Assembly (NCBI GenBank): GCA_903871935.1
Contig: CAIQIQ010000126.1
Coordinates: 62,001 to 126,000 of the forward strand
DNA from: an uncultured Phycisphaerales bacterium
Lineage (GTDB): Bacteria > Planctomycetota > Phycisphaerae > Tepidisphaerales > Tepidisphaeraceae
Direction: 5' to 3'
DNA: 64,000 nt
The notes under the pieces were generated by a model, which did not search any database, was not told the origin of the DNA, and worked only from the letters and a program-made list of their open reading frames with translations. Positions 16,753 through 25,244 of the stretch are shown one piece after another. Position 1 is the first letter of the stretch; every line of letters starts with the position of its first letter. Made by a program: the position numbers and the translations under genes.

Positions 16753-17673
16753 ATGCGAACCATGAGTGAATCCCGGCCAAGTCCTCCGCTGAAGTGGCAC
16801 GGCGGCAAGTATTACCTTGCCGCCAAGATCGTTGCCATGATGCCGCCCCATCAGCAATACGTTGAGCCCTTCTTCGGCGGTGGCACCGTCCTGCTCGCCA
16901 AGGACCCCGCCAACGTCGGCGAGATCGTGAATGACCTCAATGGCCATCTCACCAACTTCTGGCGCGTGCTTCAGGATGACCAGCTCTTTGCCCGTTTCCA
17001 TCGCATCATCACAGCCGTCCCCTTCAGCGAGACCGAGTGGAAAGATGCCCATCAGCGATTCAACACGGTCACTGATCCCGTGCAGCAGGCGGCCGCTTTC
17101 TATATCGATTGCCGCCAGTCCCATTCCGGCCGGCGTACAGGCTTCGCTCCCATTACCAAGACCCGCCTCCGCCAAGGCATGAACGAACAGGCCGCCGCGT
17201 GGATGACCGCAGTCGATGGCCTGCCCGCCGTCCACGCCCGCCTTCGCCGCGTCACGATTCTCAACCGTGATGCCCTGAAGGTCATCCGCCAGTTCGACAC
17301 ACCCGACACACTTTGCTATCTCGATCCGCCCTACCTCCACACTACCCGCAGCACCACCACCGAATACGGCGAACAGGAGATGACTGTCGAACAGCATACC
17401 GAGTTGCTCGCCTTGATCCTGAGCGTCAAATCCAAAGTAATGCTCAGCGGTTACCCCTCGCCCTTGTACGATAGCAAACTCGCCAAGTGGCACATCGTCG
17501 ATTTCGATCTCCCTAATAACTCTGCATCAGGTGCAGAGAAGAATCGTATGACCGAGCGCATTTGGTGCAACTTCAAACCCAAACCGCACCGCGCCGCCAA
17601 GTGCGCCGTTATCCATGATGAGAAAAACCCCGCTCCTGAGCCCAGCTCGCCCGACTTGTTCCAGAAGGATTAG
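16753..17673 (+). CDS. Orphan DNA adenine methylase (D12 class, Dam-like)
   Basis: N6-adenine DNA methyltransferase of 306 residues. The class alpha motif order is clear: PPLKWHGGK (motif X) near the N-terminus, VEPFFGGGTV (motif I, SAM binding), and DPPY at residues 191-194 (motif IV, catalysis). No restriction endonuclease gene lies beside it, so it looks solitary, as phage-derived or regulatory methylases are. The frame is open to 16681; ATG 16753 or 16762 is the likely start, with GAGG just before 16753 and a promoter upstream. The C-terminal 30 residues are proline-rich and unlike Dam. Recognition sequence cannot be read from the protein. It converges on the GH26 gene. Confidence 0.92.
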   Translation: MRTMSESRPSPPLKWHGGKYYLAAKIVAMMPPHQQYVEPFFGGGTVLLAKDPANVGEIVNDLNGHLTNFWRVLQDDQLFARFHRIITAVPFSETEWKDAHQRFNTVTDPVQQAAAFYIDCRQSHSGRRTGFAPITKTRLRQGMNEQAAAWMTAVDGLPAVHARLRRVTILNRDALKVIRQFDTPDTLCYLDPPYLHTTRSTTTEYGEQEMTVEQHTELLALILSVKSKVMLSGYPSPLYDSKLAKWHIVDFDLPNNSASGAEKNRMTERIWCNFKPKPHRAAKCAVIHDEKNPAPEPSSPDLFQKD

Positions 17674-17708
17674 CCGACCTTCGCAGAATACGCTAGCTGC
17701 CACAGGGG

Positions 17709-18857
17709 TTACCGCCGCGCACGTATCGGATTGTCGAGCGACTCCCGCCCGGCCGCCTGCTTCAGGTTCACCACCCAATCATCTTCCAGTATCTGCTGCC
17801 AGTTCGGATTCTCCACCAGCGTCATCTTGCTGCGCGTGATTCCCGAGCCCCAGCTATGCCACCACAGTGTGTAAACACTCGCCGGCATGTGCTGCCGCAC
17901 TGCGCGCAAGACCGCCATCGCGTCAAAGCTTCCCTTCGTTTTCCGCGGCCCGACCTCGGCCACGGCGAACGGCTTGCCTAGCGCCATCAGCCGGTCGTAG
18001 CTCCCATTTCGGTTCACCGTCTCTCCATCAAGCCTGTCCGCGTACACATCCATTCCCACAATATCCACATACGCCGCGCCCGGGTAGTTGTAGTCGGTCG
18101 GCCTCAGCTTCTCACTTGCCTCCACATTGGCCGCATACACCCATAGCAGGTTGTCGAGCTTGCGTTCGCGGGTGCAATAGTCGAACAGATCGCGCCACAA
18201 CGCCGTGAACTGCGCTGGACGATCGGCCGCTCCATTATCGCACCACCAGAACCAGTCGCCGTTGCTCTCATGCAGCGGCCGGAACATCACCACCACCCCG
18301 GCATCGCGCAACTCCGCCAACCCGTCGGCCACCAGCCGCAGATCCCGCCGCCAGCGGTCATACGCCGCACTGCCCGGCCGCGTCAGCAGGCGCAGATCAT
18401 CTCCCGTCCGCTTCCGCACGCCTCCGCCATCCACAAACGGATTCTCCGGGTGCATAGAGATCGTCACCAGCCCGCCCTGTTTCCAATGCCTCTTGAGTAC
18501 CTCATTGCTCAGGCGGATGTTTTCGGCCTCCACGCGATCCCACGCATAGTCGGCCCCCAATACCGACGGAGCCAACCTGCCTCCGGTCTGGTCGGCCATC
18601 GCCTGCACAAACTCCTCATATTGCGGCCGCGCCCTCTCGCCCCAGTTCACATTCTGCCCCACCAGCATCCGCCTCGCGTGCCGTTGCGGCAGTTCTGCCA
18701 ACCATGCATACTGCGCCCGCGCCGCCGGCGACGCATCTGCATTAGCCAGCGCGCGGCCAACCGGTTGCGTCGTCTGCCCGCACGTCACGCTCTGCAGCGC
18801 CATCACCATCACGATCGCCGCCACCACCATCGAGAGCATCGGGCTCCAGTATTGCAT
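17709..18857 (-). CDS. GH26 beta-mannanase-like glycoside hydrolase, exported
   Basis: Enzyme of 382 residues expected to cleave beta-mannan or a related beta-1,4 or beta-1,3 glycan. The N-terminus is a signal peptide (VVAAIVMVMALQSVTCG, residues 11-27) with possible processing after Cys26 or Gly27. GH26 signatures are full: acid/base Glu197 in FRPLHESNGDWFWW and nucleophile Glu301 in FAVAEVGP, with DIVGMDVYAD between. Starts at 18857 and 18884 are both possible. I prefer 18857 because a TATCAT box ends 6 bases before it. The frame continues open far upstream, but that part is antisense to the helicase. It shares a 48-base divergent promoter region with the helicase. Confidence 0.92.
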   Translation of the reverse strand: MQYWSPMLSMVVAAIVMVMALQSVTCGQTTQPVGRALANADASPAARAQYAWLAELPQRHARRMLVGQNVNWGERARPQYEEFVQAMADQTGGRLAPSVLGADYAWDRVEAENIRLSNEVLKRHWKQGGLVTISMHPENPFVDGGGVRKRTGDDLRLLTRPGSAAYDRWRRDLRLVADGLAELRDAGVVVMFRPLHESNGDWFWWCDNGAADRPAQFTALWRDLFDYCTRERKLDNLLWVYAANVEASEKLRPTDYNYPGAAYVDIVGMDVYADRLDGETVNRNGSYDRLMALGKPFAVAEVGPRKTKGSFDAMAVLRAVRQHMPASVYTLWWHSWGSGITRSKMTLVENPNWQQILEDDWVVNLKQAAGRESLDNPIRARR

Positions 18858-18891
18858 CAGCCCATGATACCCGCACTCACCCATCTTCCGG

Positions 18892-18897
18892 TACACT
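18892..18897 (+). promoter_or_regulatory. -10 box (TACACT) for the helicase gene
   Basis: TACACT ends 8 bases before ATG 18906, with no Shine-Dalgarno between. On the other strand TATCAT (18864-18869) ends 6 bases before the GH26 start, so both genes appear to be read from back-to-back promoters without leaders. Confidence 0.4.
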
Positions 18898-18905
18898 CTT
18901 GCCCA

Positions 18906-21317
18906 ATGCTCTCGCGCGACGAAATCATTCTGGAGTACATGGAGCGCCTGCCCTACACACCCTACCCGGTGCAGGAGGAGGCCATGTACGCCTGGGCCGC
19001 CTGCGAGCAGGGCGTGCTGCTCTCTGCTCCCACCGGCACCGGCAAGACGCTTGTCGCTGAGGCCGTGCTCTATGAGGGCCTGCGCACCGGCAGGATCGTC
19101 TATTATTCCACTCCGCTGATCGCCCTGACCGATCAGAAGCTGCTGGAGTTTCAGGATACCGTCGCTCGCTGGGGCTACGCGCGCGACAAAGTCGGCCTGG
19201 TCACCGGCAACCGCACCGTCAACCCCGATGCCCAGATCAAAGTCGTCGTCGCCGAGGTCCTGCTCAATCGCCTGCTCCATCCCGAAGTGTTCGACTTCAC
19301 CGAAGTCGGCGCTGTGGTCATGGATGAGTTCCATAACTTCAATGAACCGCAGCGCGGCATCGTCTGGGAACTGGCCCTCAACCTGCTCCCCAAAGACATC
19401 CGCGTCATGCTGCTCTCCGCCACCGTCGGCTCCGCCCAGGATTTCGTCAACTGGATGGCCCGCAGCATCGATCGCACTGTCACTCTCGTCCAGGCCACCG
19501 AGCGAAAAGTTCCTCTTCACTATCACTGGATCGGCGATGAGCTTTTGCCCGACTATCTCGAGCAGATCGCCCGCGGCGATGAGGCCACGCGCAAGACCCC
19601 CGCCCTGGTCTTCTGCTTCGACCGCGAGATCTGCTGGAACACCGCCGAGGTCCTCAAAGGCCGAGATCTCTTCGGCGAAGGCCAGCGCGATGTCCTGCTG
19701 AAGCGCATCGAGGATTTCGATTTCTCCGTCGGTTCCGGCAACAAGTTGCGCACCGTGCTGACCCGGGGCATCGGCGTTCACCACGCCGGCATCCTTCCCC
19801 GATACCGCCGCGTCGTCGAAACGCTCTTCCAGGAGAAACTGCTGCCCGTCTGCGTGTGCACCGAGACCCTCGCCGCCGGCCTGAACCTCCCCGCCCGATC
19901 CGTCCTGATGACCACGCTGGTAAAAGGCCCGCGTGACAAGAAGCGGATGATTGACGCGAGTTCCGCCCAGCAGATGTTTGGCCGGGCCGGCCGGCCGCAG
20001 TTCGATACCGAAGGCCACGTTTACGCCTTCGCCCACGAGGATGATGTGAAACTCGCTCACTGGAAGGTGAAGTGCGACTCCATCCCCGAAGATGCCAAGG
20101 ACCCCGGCCTGATGATGGCCAGGAAAAAGCTGCTCAAGAAGAAGCCCACTCGCCGCTCCAACTTCACCTACTGGAACGCCGAGCAGTTCGAAAAGCTGCA
20201 GACCGCTCCACCCATCAAGCTTGCCAGCAAAGGCAATCTCACCTGGCGCTGGCTGGCGTTTCTGCTCGACGCCAACCCCAAGGTTGAGCCGATCCGCAAT
20301 GTCATCCGCCGTCGCCTCATGGAAGGCCCGGCCATCCAGGGTGAGCTCAAACGCCTCAACAAGATGCTGGTCACCCTCCACCAGCTTGGCATCGTCGTCC
20401 TCGATCCCCTCCCGCCACTTGCATGGCAAAACGCTGTCAATCCCTCCGCCCCCTCCGACACCGGTGAACCGATCGCCGCCCCGGCAGCGCCCGAAGACGA
20501 CTCCGAAGACTCCTCCGACGACATCCCCACCGTCGATGTACTCATGGCCCGTCTGAAGCTCGGAAACTACGCCGCCCTGGCCGGCAAACCCGGCACCCTC
20601 AATAAAGCCTTGGCCGGACCCTCCGGCCCCCCCGCCTACGAACCCATCACCGCCACCCCCACCGACAAGCTCAAACACCTGATGGTCTTCCGCGCAGTTC
20701 ACCCGCTCTACGGCGTTTTCCTCATGGATTACCTCGGCAAGGCCGAGCAGCACGAACTGATCCAGATCCTGGAAAGTCTGCTTTCCATGCCCGGCACCGT
20801 CGCCCGCTACGTCCGCGTCCCCAAGCCCGATGAACTGCCCCCCGGCAAGCTCGCCCTCGAAGTGGTAGACCCGGCCATTCTCACCAGCGGCCTTGCCACC
20901 CAGGATGACCTCTATCCTCAGCAGGAAGACCAATCCGACCTGCCCCCCGAACTCCGCAAATACCCCATCCCACTGGCACAGAAGATGTGCATGCTCTTTG
21001 AGAGCAAGATCGAACACGCCGGCGGCATGTTCATCACTCCTGTCTGGGCCGCCGGCGATCTGCTGGCTCGCGGCGGCGGCTTCGACCCCTTCATCCGCTC
21101 CCGCGACTTGGTCAAGCAGGAAGGCATTCTCTTCAAGCACCTCCTGCGCCTGATCCTGCTCTGCCAGGAATTCAGCCAGCTCACCCCCCGCGACACCACC
21201 GCCGAATCCTGGCAAGCTGCCCTCAAGACCCTCTCCGACGCCCTCTCCACCGCCTGCCGCACGGTCGATCCACAGTGCACCGATGAGACGTTGGAGGAGA
21301 TCGCCGAGGGCGCTTGA
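18906..21317 (+). CDS. Ski2-like superfamily II DEAD/DEAH helicase
   Basis: ATP-dependent helicase of 803 residues. Motifs in order: PVQEEAM (Q-like motif, near residue 21), APTGTGKT (Walker A, 41-48), DEFH (Walker B, 140-143), SAT, GIGVHHAGILP, and QMFGRAGR (motif VI). This is the Ski2/Mtr4/Hel308 group rather than a classic DEAD-box protein; DEFH in place of DEVH is notable. The C-terminal 350 residues carry an acidic, low-complexity stretch (PEDDSEDSSDDIP) and a helical domain of unknown role. Likely work is RNA or DNA unwinding. ATG 18906 follows a -10 box by 8 bases with no Shine-Dalgarno. The frame is open further upstream but that overlaps the GH26 gene. Confidence 0.92.
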   Translation: MLSRDEIILEYMERLPYTPYPVQEEAMYAWAACEQGVLLSAPTGTGKTLVAEAVLYEGLRTGRIVYYSTPLIALTDQKLLEFQDTVARWGYARDKVGLVTGNRTVNPDAQIKVVVAEVLLNRLLHPEVFDFTEVGAVVMDEFHNFNEPQRGIVWELALNLLPKDIRVMLLSATVGSAQDFVNWMARSIDRTVTLVQATERKVPLHYHWIGDELLPDYLEQIARGDEATRKTPALVFCFDREICWNTAEVLKGRDLFGEGQRDVLLKRIEDFDFSVGSGNKLRTVLTRGIGVHHAGILPRYRRVVETLFQEKLLPVCVCTETLAAGLNLPARSVLMTTLVKGPRDKKRMIDASSAQQMFGRAGRPQFDTEGHVYAFAHEDDVKLAHWKVKCDSIPEDAKDPGLMMARKKLLKKKPTRRSNFTYWNAEQFEKLQTAPPIKLASKGNLTWRWLAFLLDANPKVEPIRNVIRRRLMEGPAIQGELKRLNKMLVTLHQLGIVVLDPLPPLAWQNAVNPSAPSDTGEPIAAPAAPEDDSEDSSDDIPTVDVLMARLKLGNYAALAGKPGTLNKALAGPSGPPAYEPITATPTDKLKHLMVFRAVHPLYGVFLMDYLGKAEQHELIQILESLLSMPGTVARYVRVPKPDELPPGKLALEVVDPAILTSGLATQDDLYPQQEDQSDLPPELRKYPIPLAQKMCMLFESKIEHAGGMFITPVWAAGDLLARGGGFDPFIRSRDLVKQEGILFKHLLRLILLCQEFSQLTPRDTTAESWQAALKTLSDALSTACRTVDPQCTDETLEEIAEGA

Positions 21318-21402
21318 CCTCAGGGTCATTGGCGTAATCGCCCCTCCCCAACCCGCGTGCTTCGCACCAATGATTCATGACCTTATGCCTGCCCAACTGT
21401 GG

Positions 21403-21408
21403 TACAAT
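21403..21408 (+). promoter_or_regulatory. -10 box (TACAAT) for the PIN toxin gene
   Basis: TACAAT ends 8 bases before ATG 21417, with no Shine-Dalgarno. A leaderless toxin transcript is likely. Confidence 0.45.
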
Positions 21409-21416
21409 CTTCCCCG

Positions 21417-21893
21417 ATGAGACCCACGGTATACGTCGAAACGAGCGTGATCAGCTATCTGACATCCCGCCCAAGTCGGGATTTGGTTGTCGCCGCACAT
21501 CAGGAACTCACGCGCGAGTGGTGGGCTCTCGCCAGAGGTAACTATGATCTGGTGATTTCCAGCGTTGTGATCGAGGAGATATCGCGCGGCGACAAAGATG
21601 CCGTTGCCAAACGTTTGGCGGTCATTGCGGGCTTGCCGGTACTCGGCGCTGATCAGGCTGTAGCCAGTCTCGCGTTGGAGTACCAGCAAATGCTGGAAGT
21701 GTCTGAGCAGGCGGAGGCCGATCTGTACCATATTGCCTGTGCCGTGGTCTTTGAACTGGACTATCTGGTAACTTGGAACTGTGCTCACATTGCCAACGCG
21801 AACTCCGCCAAACGCATCGCCATGTACAATGCAGAGCACAATCGATTCATGCCTATGATTGTTACGCCCGATTGGTTTGAGGTAGAACCATGA
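21417..21893 (+). CDS. PIN-domain toxin, VapC-like
   Basis: PIN-domain protein of 158 residues, a probable metal-dependent ribonuclease toxin. TVYVETSVISYL at residues 4-15 is the first acidic motif (Glu instead of the usual Asp), ISSVVIEEIS the second, EADLYHIACAVVFELDYLVTWN the third with the acidic cluster, and the C-terminus (FMPMIVTPDWF) is typical of this subgroup. A GTG at 21399 is possible; ATG 21417 fits the family start and the -10 box. The next gene starts four bases before its stop (ATGA overlap), as in toxin-antitoxin pairs, here in toxin-first order. Toxin activity is inference. Confidence 0.85.
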   Translation: MRPTVYVETSVISYLTSRPSRDLVVAAHQELTREWWALARGNYDLVISSVVIEEISRGDKDAVAKRLAVIAGLPVLGADQAVASLALEYQQMLEVSEQAEADLYHIACAVVFELDYLVTWNCAHIANANSAKRIAMYNAEHNRFMPMIVTPDWFEVEP

Positions 21894-22084
21894 CAAAAGA
21901 CCCGATCATCGCCGAAATACATGCCGTTCGACGGCAGATGTGGCAGGAAAGTGGCGGAACGTCACAAAAGTTCGCTGATTACATTCGGAAACATGAAGCG
22001 GATCGGAATGTCCGAACCATCAGCCTCGCCGACTGGAAACGGCAAAACGCTGACCGCCAAAAGCCGACATCCGGGCATCCTTGA
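21890..22084 (+). CDS. Cognate small antitoxin-like protein
   Basis: Protein of 64 residues, partner of the PIN gene by translational coupling (4-base overlap). DPIIAEIHAVRRQMWQESGG is the opening of a widespread family of short antitoxins encoded after PIN-domain toxins; the basic C-terminal half (LADWKRQNADRQK) would fold against the toxin. It has no recognisable DNA-binding domain. Its stop TGA at 22082-22084 is directly followed, in the same reading frame, by an XRE-type coding stretch. Confidence 0.75.
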   Translation: MTKDPIIAEIHAVRRQMWQESGGTSQKFADYIRKHEADRNVRTISLADWKRQNADRQKPTSGHP

Positions 22085-22309
22085 TTGCGGCTCAGGTGGG
22101 TCAACGCCCGCGAAATCGTCACCCGTCGCATCCGAGCCGGATGGACACAACGTGGATTGGCGAAGAAATCAGGGCTGCGAGCCGAGCAGATCAGCCGGCT
22201 GGAGTCCGGAAAGCATCGTCCCACCAACGAAACCACCACTCGCATTGATTCGGCCTTGAGTGGGGGGGAGCGTGAGGCCATTCTTGCGTCAGGCACCACG
22301 GCTTGTTAG
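22085..22309 (+). CDS. XRE-family helix-turn-helix stub, start uncertain
   Basis: A coding stretch of up to 74 codons with a good XRE helix-turn-helix: RRIRAGWTQRGLAKKSGLRAEQISRLESGKHRPT. The only in-frame start is a TTG directly after the antitoxin stop, with no Shine-Dalgarno. Related proteins usually have a longer N-terminus, so this is either translated by reinitiation or TGA read-through after the antitoxin, or is a 5'-truncated remnant. It could act as the operator-binding repressor of the toxin-antitoxin unit, whose antitoxin lacks a DNA-binding domain. The C-terminus after the helix-turn-helix is short (GEREAILASGTTAC). Confidence 0.5.
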   Translation: MRLRWVNAREIVTRRIRAGWTQRGLAKKSGLRAEQISRLESGKHRPTNETTTRIDSALSGGEREAILASGTTAC

Positions 22310-22341
22310 CCTTCCGCGCTAATCACCCCAAGGAGAATGAT

Positions 22342-23619
22342 ATGCGGTCTCCCAAGCTCGCCATCAACGGCGGCACGCCAGTTGTCCCCAGGAACATCTC
22401 CTTCAAACCATGGCCCCCCATCTCAAAACTCGATGAGCAGATGGTTCTCGCATCGCTCCGGCAAGCCAGGCACGCCTACGGCCCGAATTGCCTAGCGCTG
22501 GAACAGGAGTTCGCCAGGTGGAACGGAAACCGCTTCTGCAACGCGACCAACTCCGGCACGGCCGCGCTGCACATGTGTCTCGCGGCCTGCGGCATCGGCG
22601 CCGGCGATGAGGTGATCACCACCGCTCTGTCGTGGACGAGTAGCGCCACCTGCATCCTGCATCAAAAAGCCATTCCCGTTTTCGTGGATGTTGAATGGGA
22701 TTCGATGCACATTGACCCCGCCAGGATCGAAGCCGCTATCACGCCAAAGACCAGGGCTATTCTCGTGGTCCATTATTGGGGTGTGGCGTGCGACATGGAT
22801 CCGATCATGAAGATCGCGCGCCGCCACAAGCTCGCAGTCATCGAAGATGCCTGTCAGGCACATGGCGCAGCATACAAGGGCGCAAAGGTCGGGACCATCG
22901 GCGATGTTGCCGCGTTCAGTCTAAACCAGAACAAGAACCTCTGCGGCGGCGAAGGCGGCTTTTTCGTCAGTAACGACAAGGCGAAATTCGAGCGCGGCAA
23001 AGTTCTCATTGCCTTCAGTGAAATGCGCCCGCCCAATTCCGGCAGGGAGTACCATGCGTACGGCATGGGCTGGATGTACCGCACCTCAGACTTGCCCGCG
23101 GCATTTACCCGGGCACAGTTGCGCCGTTTGGATGCCACCAACAGGCAGGCTCGCGAGAACTGGCAACGCCTGCACGATGGCCTGAAAGATGTGCCCCATC
23201 TGATCCGCCCGTTCACATCGAATGTGCGCCCGACGAACGGTTACGCGTTCGTGATTCGCACCGACAATGCCGCCGCCGAGCAACGCGGTGTCACGCTGCG
23301 TCAGCTTACCGATGGCATCGTCAAGGCACTGGAAGCCGAGCGCCTGCCATGCATGGCTGCGCGCTGGGTTCTTCCTGAACACACCGTCTTTCAGGCGAAA
23401 AATGCCTACGGCAAAGGTTCGCCGTGGAGCGACAATCACTCGCGCAAAGGCATCAGCTATGATCTCAAGCAGTACCCCGTCGCCCGTGCCTGCGCGGATT
23501 CCTGCATCTGGCTAAGCGTGAACACCCACCGGCCGCCCAACGGCCCAAAGCAGGTGAACGGCATCATCAGAGCCATTAGCAAAGTCTACGAAAACCTCGA
23601 CCAGGTGCCGATGGACTAG
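22342..23619 (+). CDS. DegT/DnrJ/EryC1/StrS family aminotransferase
   Basis: PLP enzyme of 425 residues. The DegT fold is clear: YGPNCLALEQEFARWNG near the N-terminus, NATNSGTAALHMCLAA (phosphate cup), VIEDACQAHGAAYKG (Asp binding the pyridine nitrogen), and AAFSLNQNKNLCGGEGG with Lys198 as Schiff-base lysine. These enzymes aminate keto-sugars or, in some branches, dehydrate them. Start ATG 22342 is preceded by AAGGAGA; the open frame upstream lacks a site. No nucleotide-sugar genes lie beside it, so substrate is unknown. The stop codon touches the left end of the palindromic element at 23620. Confidence 0.93.
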   Translation: MRSPKLAINGGTPVVPRNISFKPWPPISKLDEQMVLASLRQARHAYGPNCLALEQEFARWNGNRFCNATNSGTAALHMCLAACGIGAGDEVITTALSWTSSATCILHQKAIPVFVDVEWDSMHIDPARIEAAITPKTRAILVVHYWGVACDMDPIMKIARRHKLAVIEDACQAHGAAYKGAKVGTIGDVAAFSLNQNKNLCGGEGGFFVSNDKAKFERGKVLIAFSEMRPPNSGREYHAYGMGWMYRTSDLPAAFTRAQLRRLDATNRQARENWQRLHDGLKDVPHLIRPFTSNVRPTNGYAFVIRTDNAAAEQRGVTLRQLTDGIVKALEAERLPCMAARWVLPEHTVFQAKNAYGKGSPWSDNHSRKGISYDLKQYPVARACADSCIWLSVNTHRPPNGPKQVNGIIRAISKVYENLDQVPMD

Positions 23620-23882
23620 TGTGCTGCGGCCGAAATACGCTCGCTTCTGCGGAGGGCCATTGCCCCGCAGGCGCGAAGCGACGACGAACAGGGTTGGTGA
23701 ACCCGTGAGGAGGAGCGACAAAGCATGCGGGGCAATGGCCCCCGCCCGAAGGGTTGGCCGGAAACGGGCCGTCTGTGGCGTCGCATCGGCTCAAAGGGTC
23801 TACGGACCCAGCTTTCGTCGATGCTCCTTGCATCCGGCCCGTTTCTGGCCAACAGAAGCGAGTGTATTTCGGCCGCAACACA
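23620..23882. mobile_element. MITE-like element with 30-bp terminal inverted repeats and nested palindromes
   Basis: A 263-bp non-coding element. Terminal inverted repeats at 23620-23649 and 23853-23882 match at 28 of 30 positions. Inside are a perfect 16-bp inverted repeat (23654-23669 with 23726-23741) and an 18-bp one with one mismatch (23754-23771 with 23835-23852), the latter touching the right terminal repeat. Each encloses small hairpins: GGGTT/AACCC at 23691-23704, GGGTC/GACCC at 23796-23809 and GCATCG/CGATGC at 23783-23824. It fills the gap between the DegT gene and the ceramidase-like gene. No clear target-site duplication and no transposase, so it would be non-autonomous. Confidence 0.8.
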
Positions 23883-23897
23883 CTTAAGAGGTCACCC

Positions 23898-25190
23898 ATG
23901 AAACTTGGCACTGCCTGGGAAGACATCACGCCGACAAGACTTCTGCCGCTCCTCGGCCAGATGAATCAGCGCATCGCAACCCATGCCAGGGATCCGTTGA
24001 CCGTGAACGCGGTGGTGTTCGACGACGGCCGTGAACGTGTAGCCGTTGTCTCGATTGACGTTTGTCTCCTGCCCGCCAAGGTCGCCGACCGCCTCCGGCA
24101 GGCCTGCGCCACCGATATCGACCCGGCCAACGTCCACGTCGCCGCGACCCACACGCATCTTGCCCCCTGCACCACACGCCTGATCGACGACAATCCCGAT
24201 CCCGACTTTCTCCAACGCCTCCAGACCGCAACCGCGGCGGCCGTTCGTCGTGCCATCGCCGACATTGAGACCGTCGAGCTCTTTGCCGGCCGCGGTTACC
24301 TCCAGCACATGGGCTGGAATCGCCGCGGCATGCGGCGCGACGGCTCGTGCCACATGTACTGGGGCAGTTGGAAAGAGGACTTCGTCGGCGTTGAGGGTCC
24401 GCGCGATGGCGACGTCGGCGTGATCTTCGCGCGCAAGCCCTCCGGCGGTCCGGTCAAAGCCGTCCTCAGTTCATTCTCCACCCACCCCAATTGCATTGAG
24501 GGCGAATCGTTCTATAGCGCCGACCTGCCGGGCGAACTTCGTCGCGTCTTGCGTGCTGCCCTCGGCCAGCACCTCGGCGTCGTCTACCTCACCGGCACGG
24601 CCGGCGACACAGCGCCCAGCATCATGTTGGACAACCCGAAGAACCTGCAGCCATGGCGCAATGAGTCAGGCCTGCAGCGTTCCGGTATTTACCTCGCCAG
24701 CGAGATCCTCAAGGTGATCTCGCAGCGGATCTCACCGATGACCGACCCGGTCTTGCGCCACGAACCGGCCGCCCTGAAGATCCCCATCCGCCCGTGGACC
24801 ATGGACCTCGACCTCGACGACCCCAAGAGCCCTATCGCGCCCTTCCATGACCTCATCAAGCAGAGCCAAGAGGACTGGCCGCGCATGCTGCGAGAGGAGA
24901 GCCCGGTCGCCTGTCCGGTAAGCGTGTTGCGCCTCGGCGATGCGGCGATCTGTTTCAACCCGGGCGAACTCTTCTGTGCATTCGGGCTCGCCATCAAAGA
25001 GAAATCGCCGGCACGCGTCACCCTTGTCAGCGAATTGACGGATGACTGGGTGGGCTACGTCCCAACGCCCGAAGCAATCCGCCACGGCGGCTACGGCGCG
25101 ATGCCGACCACCTACACCCGGCTCATCCCCGAAGCAGGCTGGCTGATGGTCGAAAAGACGCACCAACTCCTCGCCCAGGCCTGGCGCTGA
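23898..25190 (+). CDS. Neutral/alkaline ceramidase N-terminal-like hydrolase
   Basis: Protein of 430 residues related to the N-terminal domain of neutral/alkaline non-lysosomal ceramidases, zinc-dependent amidases. It begins MKLGTAWEDITP, and candidate metal ligands are in AATHTHLAP (residues about 92-100) and SSFSTHPNC in the middle; GTAGDTAP and WVGYVPTPEAIRHGGYG are further family segments. The C-terminal immunoglobulin-like domain of true ceramidases is missing and no signal peptide is seen. In planctomycetes such proteins are often encoded near sugar genes, so the substrate need not be ceramide. AGAGG lies before ATG 23898; upstream frame is inside the palindromic element. Confidence 0.85.
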   Translation: MKLGTAWEDITPTRLLPLLGQMNQRIATHARDPLTVNAVVFDDGRERVAVVSIDVCLLPAKVADRLRQACATDIDPANVHVAATHTHLAPCTTRLIDDNPDPDFLQRLQTATAAAVRRAIADIETVELFAGRGYLQHMGWNRRGMRRDGSCHMYWGSWKEDFVGVEGPRDGDVGVIFARKPSGGPVKAVLSSFSTHPNCIEGESFYSADLPGELRRVLRAALGQHLGVVYLTGTAGDTAPSIMLDNPKNLQPWRNESGLQRSGIYLASEILKVISQRISPMTDPVLRHEPAALKIPIRPWTMDLDLDDPKSPIAPFHDLIKQSQEDWPRMLREESPVACPVSVLRLGDAAICFNPGELFCAFGLAIKEKSPARVTLVSELTDDWVGYVPTPEAIRHGGYGAMPTTYTRLIPEAGWLMVEKTHQLLAQAWR

Positions 25191-25244
25191 CCGCCGAGGA
25201 ATCTTCGCATGTTCTGTGGTGCACGGAGAAGGTGTGCCTTTGCC

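Noticed and set aside
18885..21329. Very long open minus-strand frame continuing upstream of the GH26 gene
   Set aside because: It is antisense to the helicase, whose motifs are complete; the minus translation is low-complexity (Glu/Gly/Ala/Asp). Only the GH26 part is real.
23754..23897. Upstream extension of the ceramidase-like gene
   Set aside because: Lies inside the palindromic element; ATG 23898 has a ribosome site and the family N-terminus.
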